Below are positions 6,832-12,642 of a stretch of 12,642 bases of DNA, one piece after another. The notes beneath the pieces are model-generated. The model was not told the DNA's origin. It did not search any database and saw nothing but the letters and a program-made list of their open reading frames with translations. Each line of letters begins with the position of its first letter. Within the stretch, counting starts at the first letter, position 1. The position numbers were made by a program, and so were the translations under genes. The DNA comes from Clostridia bacterium (GTDB taxonomy: Bacteria > Bacillota > Clostridia > RUG12999): positions 1-12,642 of the forward strand of contig JAFVVU010000074.1 in the NCBI GenBank assembly GCA_017502065.1. The letters run 5' to 3'.

Positions 6832-6860
6832 ATTTTACTATAATCTCAAAAAAATGTCAA
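6832..6860 (-). promoter_or_regulatory. Predicted sigma-A promoter of the YgjV-like/acyltransferase-like/NAT operon
   Basis: Reading the minus strand, a perfect TTGACA (6860-6855), 17 bases and TAAAAT (6837-6832, five of six) form a strong promoter. Its start would be near 6825, giving a leader of about 75 bases before the ATG at 6750. It is divergent from the promoter at 6879-6908; the two TTGACA boxes are 18 bases apart and face outward. Confidence 0.72.
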
Positions 6861-6878
6861 CTAATCCATAAAACACGT

Positions 6879-6908
6879 TTGACAGAATACAGTAAAATAT
6901 GATACAAT
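6879..6908 (+). promoter_or_regulatory. Predicted sigma-A promoter of the HI0933/BaiN-type flavoprotein gene
   Basis: Perfect TTGACA (6879-6884), 18 bases, then TACAAT (6903-6908) preceded by TGA, an extended -10. Transcription should start near 6915. That excludes the upstream in-frame ATG at 6899 as a start and supports the ATG at 6941. Confidence 0.72.
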
Positions 6909-6940
6909 TTTTATGTATTTGTTTTTTCAGAGGTAAAGTT

Positions 6941-8158
6941 ATGTATGACTGTATAATTATTGGTGCGGGACCTGCCGGAATGATGGCAGCAAGCGCGGCG
7001 TCGGACCTTGGCAAATCCGTACTTTTAATAGAAAAGAATAAAATGGCAGGCAGAAAGCTTCGCATCACCGGAAAAGGCAGATGTAACGTTACAAATGCGG
7101 CAGATGCACAAAGTCTGATGCGAAACATAAACGAAAACGGCAGATTTCTGTTCAGCGCACTTTCTGCCTTTGATTCCGATGACACCATAGCTTTTTTCGA
7201 AGGGCTTGGTGTTCCGCTTAAAACCGAGCGTGGCGGCAGAGTTTTTCCGCAGTCGGACAAGGCAACCGATGTTGCGGAAGCTATGTATAACAAGGTGCTT
7301 GCCGACGGATGCAAATTTGTTCGTGATGAGGTTTCAGATATTTTAACCGAAAACGGATGTATTTGCGGCATTCGTCTTGCATCGGGCAAAGAAATTTCCG
7401 CAAAAAGTGTTATTATTGCAACAGGCGGGCTCTCCTATCCCCTTACGGGTTCTACCGGTGACGGATACCGTATGGCAAAGCTGCTCGGACACAGCATAAC
7501 TGCTCCTCGTGCGGCGCTTGTTCCCATTGAAACAAAGGAAATGTGGCCCTCCGAAATGCAGGGGCTTTCGCTTAAAAATGTTAAGCTTACTTTGAAATGT
7601 GAGGACAAGTCATTATTTTCCGAACAAGGCGAAATGCTGTTTACCCATTTCGGAATTTCAGGACCGCTTTGTCTTTCCGCGAGCTGTCATATAAAAGACC
7701 TTGAAAAAGAATACACAATTGAAATAGATTTAAAACCGGCACTTGACGAAAAAACTCTTGATGCAAGACTTCTTAAAGACTTTTCAAAATATATCAACAG
7801 AGATTTTATAAACGCTCTTGACGACCTTCTTCCTGCAAAAATGATTCCGGTTTTTGTTTCCCTTTCGGGAATTGACCCGCGCAGAAAGGTTAATGAAATA
7901 ACACGTCAGGAACGCCAGATGATATGCAGCTTGCTTAAAAATATGCGTCTTAGTGTCAAAGCATTACGTCCGATAGACGAAGCAATTATTACCGCAGGCG
8001 GTATAAATGTTAAGGAAATAAATCCGTCTACTATGGAATCAAAGCTTGTGCCCGGACTTTATTTTGCGGGCGAGGTTATTGACGTAAGTGCCTATACGGG
8101 CGGATATAACCTGCAGATAGCATTTTCAACAGGCTATCTTGCCGGCTGTTCGTGTTAG
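6941..8158 (+). CDS. NAD(P)/FAD-dependent oxidoreductase, HI0933/BaiN (YhiN) family
   Basis: A 405-residue flavoprotein. The N-terminal Rossmann motif is GAGPAG (8-13), and E31 at the end of the second strand should hold the FAD ribose. The family hallmark GRKLRITGKGRCNVTN (37-52), the middle ATGGLSYPLTGSTGDGY stretch and the C-terminal FAD closure GEVIDVSAYTGGYNLQIAFSTGYLAG (from about 377) are all present. Length matches the family, about 400-420. Members include BaiN of Clostridium scindens, linked to bile-acid chemistry, but most are widespread proteins of unproven function, so bile-acid activity should not be read from this. The start at 6941 has AGAGGT (6929-6934) six bases upstream. 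An upstream ATG at 6899 overlaps the promoter and is rejected. I see no convincing terminator after it, so read-through into the amidase gene 110 bases downstream is possible. Confidence 0.93.
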   Translation: MYDCIIIGAGPAGMMAASAASDLGKSVLLIEKNKMAGRKLRITGKGRCNVTNAADAQSLMRNINENGRFLFSALSAFDSDDTIAFFEGLGVPLKTERGGRVFPQSDKATDVAEAMYNKVLADGCKFVRDEVSDILTENGCICGIRLASGKEISAKSVIIATGGLSYPLTGSTGDGYRMAKLLGHSITAPRAALVPIETKEMWPSEMQGLSLKNVKLTLKCEDKSLFSEQGEMLFTHFGISGPLCLSASCHIKDLEKEYTIEIDLKPALDEKTLDARLLKDFSKYINRDFINALDDLLPAKMIPVFVSLSGIDPRRKVNEITRQERQMICSLLKNMRLSVKALRPIDEAIITAGGINVKEINPSTMESKLVPGLYFAGEVIDVSAYTGGYNLQIAFSTGYLAGCSC

Positions 8159-8268
8159 CATTTTTACAAATTTCTCGTTTTTATTACAGTAATGTTACTT
8201 TTTCGTGATACAAAAGGGAATGCATCCCATTATGTAGAATAAAGCATTAATAAGGATGTGATTTTTTA

Positions 8269-9696
8269 ATGCGCAAAATAATATCAATACTGACAGCATT
8301 TGTTTTGTCCTTATCGCTCATTAATGTTTCCGCTGCAGATGATATTTTATTATATTTGAATGATTCCGAAATCAAATGTGATGTACCTCCTGTTATTGTG
8401 AACGACAGAGTTCTTGTTCCCGCAAGGGCGCTTTTTGAACCGCTTGGTGCATCACTTAAATGGAACGACACTATCAAGCAGGCTACGGTAACACTTGACG
8501 ATTTGACAATTAAACTTAAAATAGGTTCGGACACGGCTACGGTAAACGGCGAAAAGGTGAAAATGGACTGTGCTCCGATTATAGCCGAAAGCCGCACTAT
8601 GTTCCCCGTACGTTTTGTTGCGGAAAAACTTGGTTACATTGTAAAATGGGACGATAAACAGCGTGATGTTTATATTTCAACTCCGCCAAAAGAACCGGAG
8701 AAAAACAAAATTACCTCGCTTAACGTAAGCGCAACTGCAGATATACTTACTGTTTCCGCCATATTTTCGCAGCCGATTGCCGGATATACAGACTACTACG
8801 TTTCAAATCCGACAAGGCTTGTTTTTGAACTTGACGACTGCAGGTATTATGACAAAAATCTGCCGGTTCGTGCATATGGAGTTTCTCAGCTTCGTATGGC
8901 AAACCATGACGATTATTTCAAGCTTGTGTTTGATATGGAAGACTCACTCAAATACACAGTGTCCCAGTCAATCACCAAGCAAAAGCTTACAATAAAGATA
9001 TCCTTGCCGAAAGCTCCCAAGGAGGAAGAGGAAGAAGATGAAAAGCCGCTTCCCGACAAGGAAGAAGAACCGGTTGTTCCAAACAAGGATTCTGTTCCAA
9101 TAAACGGATTTGACGGCAAACCCATTGTTGTTATAGACCCCGGCCACGGCGGAAGTGCCCCCGGTGCCATTGCATATAATGAAGACGGAAGCATTTATGC
9201 TACCGAAGCAGAAATAAATCTTGGTATTGCAAAATATGTATATGATATACTTAAAGACGAAGGTATTGAAGTATATATGACAAGAAAAACCGATAAGGAT
9301 GTATCTCTTGCCGAGCGTGCCGCCTATGCAAATAAGCTTGGCGCAACACTGTTTGTAAGTATTCATAATAATTCGCATACCGACCATTCGATAAGCGGAA
9401 TTTTAACCCTGTACAGTGCCGATAAAGATACCGCTTCCGGCGGTGTACAAAGTTCAAAAGATGTTGCATGGGCTATCCAGCAGCAGATGGTACAGGCAAT
9501 CGGCAAAAACAGTCAGGGAATCCGTTCCGAAGATGATTTGTACGTTCTTCGTAAAACCAATATGACTGCCGTTCTTGCGGAAGTCCTTTATATGAGTAAT
9601 AAAGAAGACGTTGAATATATCAAAAAAGAAAAAAATCAGCTTGTTGCCGCAAAGGCAATAGCTAAAGGAATTATAAAAGCATTAAAAGAAGGTTAA
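8269..9696 (+). CDS. Secreted N-acetylmuramoyl-L-alanine amidase with stalk and AMIN-like domains
   Basis: A 475-residue exported wall hydrolase that cuts the bond between MurNAc and the stem peptide. A signal peptide (1-22, likely cleaved after VSA) leads to a copper-amine-oxidase-like N-terminal stalk domain (about 25-137; PVIVNDRVLVPARALFEPLG and a second half-repeat PIIAESRTMFPVRFVAEKLG). An AMIN-like beta domain (about 146-247) and an acidic Glu/Pro linker (249-275) follow. The C-terminal Amidase_3 domain (about 284-475) shows DPGHGG with zinc ligand H293, E313 near AEINL, SIHNNS with H366, and catalytic E438 in LAEVLYMSN, so it should be active. AGGATGTG (8253-8260) lies eight bases before the ATG. 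The 110-base gap upstream shows no good sigma-A promoter. trmL follows after only two bases. Confidence 0.95.
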   Translation: MRKIISILTAFVLSLSLINVSAADDILLYLNDSEIKCDVPPVIVNDRVLVPARALFEPLGASLKWNDTIKQATVTLDDLTIKLKIGSDTATVNGEKVKMDCAPIIAESRTMFPVRFVAEKLGYIVKWDDKQRDVYISTPPKEPEKNKITSLNVSATADILTVSAIFSQPIAGYTDYYVSNPTRLVFELDDCRYYDKNLPVRAYGVSQLRMANHDDYFKLVFDMEDSLKYTVSQSITKQKLTIKISLPKAPKEEEEEDEKPLPDKEEEPVVPNKDSVPINGFDGKPIVVIDPGHGGSAPGAIAYNEDGSIYATEAEINLGIAKYVYDILKDEGIEVYMTRKTDKDVSLAERAAYANKLGATLFVSIHNNSHTDHSISGILTLYSADKDTASGGVQSSKDVAWAIQQQMVQAIGKNSQGIRSEDDLYVLRKTNMTAVLAEVLYMSNKEDVEYIKKEKNQLVAAKAIAKGIIKALKEG

Positions 9697-9698
9697 GC

Positions 9699-10181
9699 AT
9701 GTTAAATATTGTACTCACAGAACCCGAAATACCACAGAACACAGGTAATATTGCGCGCACCTGCAGCGCAACAGGAAGCCATCTTCATATAATAAAACCG
9801 ATGGGTTTTTCCGTTGACGATAAGCATCTTAAACGCGCAGGACTTGATTACTGGAACGAGCTTACTATCACCTACTATGAAAATCTTGACGATTTTTTTG
9901 ATAAGCATAAGGATATTTCGTTCTGGCTTTGCAGTACAAAATCAGACAGATGCTATGCAGACGTTTCGTTCAAAGACGGCGACTACCTTTTCTTTGGTAA
10001 AGAAACAAAGGGTCTGCCCGAAAGCCTTCTTAAAGATAACCTTGACAGATGTATCCGGATTCCGATGCGCAATACGGCGCGTTCACTCAATCTCGCCAAT
10101 TCGGTTAACATAATTTTATATGAAGCTCTCCGCCAGACAGGATTTGACGGACTTATGCAGACTTCAGACTATCTTAAATAG
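9699..10181 (+). CDS. trmL: tRNA (cytidine/uridine-34 2'-O)-methyltransferase
   Basis: A 160-residue SPOUT methyltransferase of minimal TrmL type, which uses S-adenosylmethionine to methylate the 2'-O of the wobble base of tRNA-Leu species. The start MLNIVLTEPEIPQNTGNIARTC is the TrmL N-terminus (E8, N14 and R20 region). The trefoil-knot cofactor pocket is visible in LFFGKETKGLPE (97-108) and IPMRNTARSLNLANSVNIILYEALRQ (121-146). Length is typical, about 155-165. AAGAAGG (9686-9692) lies six bases before the ATG, and the gene begins two bases after the amidase stop, so the two are co-transcribed. recJ follows after 15 bases. Confidence 0.96.
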   Translation: MLNIVLTEPEIPQNTGNIARTCSATGSHLHIIKPMGFSVDDKHLKRAGLDYWNELTITYYENLDDFFDKHKDISFWLCSTKSDRCYADVSFKDGDYLFFGKETKGLPESLLKDNLDRCIRIPMRNTARSLNLANSVNIILYEALRQTGFDGLMQTSDYLK

Positions 10182-10196
10182 AAAGACGACAAGCCT

Positions 10197-12194
10197 ATGA
10201 AATGTGTGGAATATAATTTCAGATATAAACCGTATTCGCCATCCTCGCCCGAGGCACAGGCTCTTGCTGCCGGTTGCAAAATAAATGCAGTTGTTGCGGC
10301 AATACTTCTTAACCGAGGTATTGATACGGAAGGAAAGGTTGCGGCTTTTTTGAATAAAGATGCAACTCTTTTCCACGACCCTTTCCTGCTTAAGGATATG
10401 GACAGGGCGGTAAGCCGCATAAAGCGCGCCCTGCTTTGCAAGGAAAAGATAACCGTTTACGGTGACTATGATGTTGACGGTATAACTGCAACATCAATAG
10501 TGTTTCTTTATCTTCGTGAAAAAGGCGCATCCTGTGACTATTATATTCCCGACAGAGAAGACGAAGGTTACGGCCTTTCTTCCGAGGCACTTCATAAAAT
10601 TGCCGAATCCGGCACTAAGCTTATCGTTACGGTGGATACCGGTATTACCGCTGCAGCAGAGGTGGAAACCGCTAAAGCTCTCGGCATGGATATAATTATA
10701 ACGGACCATCACCTTTGTACAGGTAATGTGCCCGATACAATAACCGTAAATCCGCAGCGACCCGACTGCCCCTATCCGTTTAAATCACTTGCAGGCGTTG
10801 GCGTTGCATTCAAGCTGACCTGCGCACTTGAATCGGGAAACCACGAATATATTCTTAACAAATTTGCTGACCTTGTTTCTCTTGGAACAGTGGCTGATAT
10901 GATGGAACTGACCGGCGAAAATCGTGCCATTGTTTCTGCAGGGCTTGAAAAAATAAATTCATCGCCAAATGCCGGACTTGCACTTTTAATGGAGTCTGCC
11001 GGTATATCAGGCAGAAAAAAAGACTCCTCCTCTATCGGATTTTCAATTGCCCCGCGTATAAACGCCGCAGGCAGAATGGCAAGTCCGTATATTGCAGCAG
11101 AACTGCTTATGTCGGATGACCCAAAACGTCAAAGCGAGCTTTGTGCTGAGCTTGAGACGCTTAACAATCAGCGCCGCAATACTGAAAACAGTATTGAAAA
11201 AGCTGCCTGCACACGTATAGATAATAAGCCTATGTATAAAGATAAGAAAATCTACGTTCTTGCCGATTCCGAATGGCAGGCAGGCGTGCTTGGCATTGCT
11301 GTATCAAAGGTTGCCGATCGGTATAACCGTCCGTGTATTCTTATGACATGCGAAGACGGCATTGCCAAAGGAAGTGCCCGCAGCGCAGGTGATTTCAATC
11401 TTTATCAGGCAATGAAAAGCTGTGAGGATTTGTACGATAAGTTTGGCGGGCACGAGTTTGCCGCAGGACTTACCATTGCAGAAGACAAAATTCCCGAGCT
11501 TTTCAGAAGACTCAACGATTATGCCGACAAGCATATGGATTTAAAGAGTATGCTTCCGGTTATGAATATTGAATTTGATTTTCCGCCGGAGCTTTTCACT
11601 CCGGAAACTATATATTCGCTTGAAATCCTTGAACCTTTCGGGAATTCAAATCCGCATCCTGTTTTTGCATTTAAAAATGCTTTGCTCACCGGACTTACTC
11701 CTATGGGCGAAGGCAATAAACATATGCGGCTTCAGCTTAACTGCAGCGGCACAACAATAACAGTTGTTGCATTTAATAAGGCCGAGCTTATGCACTATTT
11801 TGAAGCCGGTGACTCAGTTGATGTTGCAGGCACTCTTACCATTAACGAATGGAACGGAAGATCCTATCCGCAAATGATGCTTTCGGCAATAAAACCGTCG
11901 GAAAAACCACCCGTTTGCCAGAAATTCACACAAGATGAACTCCGGCTTGTTTTCAAATACATAAAATCAAATCATGATACATCAAAATCTGCATCACTTC
12001 ATGCACGGATTATTGAAAAACAGACCGGTATTCCCTTTGACAGGGAAAAATTTATAAATGCGCTTGAAATTTTTGTTCAGCTCCGGCTTATTACATATAC
12101 AGCCGAAGATGATGTTATAGGCATATACATGCTTGAATCTGCAGGTAAGGTAAATCTTACTGATTCACCGCTTTTTTGCTCTCTTCAGGCATAG
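10197..12194 (+). CDS. recJ: Single-stranded-DNA-specific exonuclease RecJ
   Basis: A 665-residue DHH-family 5'-3' exonuclease for recombination and repair. DHH motifs are intact: YGDYDVDGITA (88-98; D90, D92, D94), VDTGI (146-150; D147), TDHH (169-172), LAGVGVAFKL (198-207) and LVSLGTVADMMEL (226-238). FSIAPRINAAGRM (282-294) and WQAGVLGIAVSKV (360-372) follow. The DHHA1 glycine motif GGHEFAAGLT is at 417-426. An OB-fold region and a C-terminal extension complete it, giving a length between the E. coli (577) and B. subtilis (786) proteins. The ATG at 10197 has only a weak GAAAGA upstream; it lies 15 bases after trmL, so coupling may help. The rel gene follows after 12 bases. In many Bacillota apt sits between recJ and rel; here it does not. 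Confidence 0.96.
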   Translation: MKCVEYNFRYKPYSPSSPEAQALAAGCKINAVVAAILLNRGIDTEGKVAAFLNKDATLFHDPFLLKDMDRAVSRIKRALLCKEKITVYGDYDVDGITATSIVFLYLREKGASCDYYIPDREDEGYGLSSEALHKIAESGTKLIVTVDTGITAAAEVETAKALGMDIIITDHHLCTGNVPDTITVNPQRPDCPYPFKSLAGVGVAFKLTCALESGNHEYILNKFADLVSLGTVADMMELTGENRAIVSAGLEKINSSPNAGLALLMESAGISGRKKDSSSIGFSIAPRINAAGRMASPYIAAELLMSDDPKRQSELCAELETLNNQRRNTENSIEKAACTRIDNKPMYKDKKIYVLADSEWQAGVLGIAVSKVADRYNRPCILMTCEDGIAKGSARSAGDFNLYQAMKSCEDLYDKFGGHEFAAGLTIAEDKIPELFRRLNDYADKHMDLKSMLPVMNIEFDFPPELFTPETIYSLEILEPFGNSNPHPVFAFKNALLTGLTPMGEGNKHMRLQLNCSGTTITVVAFNKAELMHYFEAGDSVDVAGTLTINEWNGRSYPQMMLSAIKPSEKPPVCQKFTQDELRLVFKYIKSNHDTSKSASLHARIIEKQTGIPFDREKFINALEIFVQLRLITYTAEDDVIGIYMLESAGKVNLTDSPLFCSLQA

Positions 12195-12206
12195 AAAGGA
12201 CTCTAT

Positions 12207-12642
12207 ATGAAAGACCCTACCGTACTTTTTTCTGCACTTCTTGAAATAATAACAGCGGCACAGCCGAAAGGCGATATCAACACCGTAAAACGCGCCTATG
12301 AGTTTGCAAAAGCGGCTCACGAAGGACAAAAGCGTGTTTCCGGCGAGGATTATATATGCCATCCGCTTGAAGTTGCTGAAATAATAACCGTTATGCTTCT
12401 TGACTGCGACACCATTGCCGCAGGTATTCTGCATGACGTAATTGAAGATACCGATACCACCCACGAAGATATTGTGGCAGCTTTCGGCACCGAAATTGCC
12501 GATATGGTTGAAGGAGTAACAAAACTTGGTAAAATTAAATTTACTTCGCAGGAAGAAGCACAGGTTGAAAACCTGCGCAAAATGTTTATGGCAACCGCAA
12601 AAGACCTTCGTGTTATTCTTATAAAGCTTGCTGACCGACTTC
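12207..12642 (+). CDS. rel: Bifunctional (p)ppGpp synthetase/hydrolase, Rel/SpoT family (N-terminal part, cut by window edge)
   Basis: 145 complete codons are visible before the window ends. They form the HD hydrolase domain of long RSH enzymes, which make and destroy the stringent-response alarmone (p)ppGpp in the cytoplasm. Hydrolase residues of the well-studied Rel(Seq) enzyme (R44, H53, H77, D78, E81, D82, D144) all have counterparts here shifted by one: R43, H52 in CHPLEVA, H76-D77 in GILHDVIEDT, E80, D81 and D143 in KLADRL. Hydrolase activity is therefore expected. The synthetase, TGS and ACT parts lie outside the window, so bifunctionality is inferred. AAAGGA (12195-12200) lies six bases before the ATG. 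It is at the end of the amidase-trmL-recJ run and probably co-transcribed with recJ. Confidence 0.95.
   Translation, partial: MKDPTVLFSALLEIITAAQPKGDINTVKRAYEFAKAAHEGQKRVSGEDYICHPLEVAEIITVMLLDCDTIAAGILHDVIEDTDTTHEDIVAAFGTEIADMVEGVTKLGKIKFTSQEEAQVENLRKMFMATAKDLRVILIKLADRL

Noticed and set aside
6899..6940. Upstream ATG at 6899 as the start of the flavoprotein
   Set aside because: It overlaps the -10 region of the predicted promoter, lacks a ribosome binding site and adds residues before the normal Rossmann start; ATG 6941 has AGAGGT at good spacing.
6838..7389. A 183-codon minus-strand open frame over the start of the flavoprotein gene
   Set aside because: It is antisense to the well-supported HI0933/BaiN coding region and runs through the divergent promoters; low-complexity Ser/Pro content typical of a shadow frame.
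6941..8158. Bile-acid dehydroxylation enzyme (BaiN proper)
   Set aside because: The family is widespread and mostly uncharacterised; no other bai genes are in the window, so a bile-acid role is not supported.
8216..8228. Near-palindrome GGGAATGCATCCC in the gap before the amidase gene, as operator or terminator
   Set aside because: Too short, with too small a loop for a useful hairpin, and no U tract follows; a single occurrence gives no support for an operator.
8206..8234. Possible sporulation-sigma (sigma-G-like) promoter TGATAC-N16-CATTATG before the amidase
   Set aside because: The -10 part is suggestive (CATTATG), but the -35 part does not fit and spacing is short; not enough to call.

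Overview
The window is ordinary, compact bacterial chromosome, about 40% G+C by eye, densely coding, with AGGAGG-type ribosome binding sites and TTGACA/TATAAT promoters. It looks like a member of the Clostridia (Bacillota). The reasons are the rpmH-rnpA-yidD-yidC-jag cluster with a YidC that has no large periplasmic domain, and an amidase that joins a copper-amine-oxidase-like 'stalk' domain, an AMIN-like domain and Amidase_3. I cannot place it at family level. I see no phage, insertion sequence, CRISPR array, tRNA or rRNA. No stretch without a gene exceeds about 200 bases.

Layout. (1) Positions 1-612, minus strand: the N-terminal half of a GT-B (GT4-type) glycosyltransferase, with its own promoter pointing left. 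(2) Positions 718-4560, plus strand: a near-consensus promoter drives rpmH, then a hairpin terminator/attenuator, then rnpA, yidD, yidC, jag and gltX, with overlapping or closely spaced genes, ending in a strong terminator. This joins ribosomal protein L34, the RNase P protein, the membrane insertase with its two accessory factors, and glutamyl-tRNA synthetase. dnaA is not next to rpmH. (3) Positions 4570-6860, minus strand: a three-gene operon with its own promoter. It encodes a YgjV-like membrane protein, an acyltransferase-like protein (DUF5596/GNAT_C type, from memory) and an arylamine N-acetyltransferase with an intact Cys-His-Asp triad. (4) From 6879 onward, plus strand: a divergent promoter and a HI0933/BaiN-type flavoprotein. 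After a 110-base gap come a secreted cell-wall amidase, TrmL, RecJ and the start of a Rel/SpoT (p)ppGpp enzyme, which runs off the window.

How it fits together. Blocks 2 and 4 are housekeeping: translation, tRNA processing and modification, membrane protein insertion, DNA repair, wall hydrolysis and stringent response. The accessory element is the three-gene minus-strand operon between them, where two unrelated acyltransferase-type proteins sit with a small membrane protein of unknown role. I see no clear new biological system. The points most worth a second look are that operon and its structured leader, and the rnpA start, which has no Shine-Dalgarno and lies directly behind a terminator hairpin.
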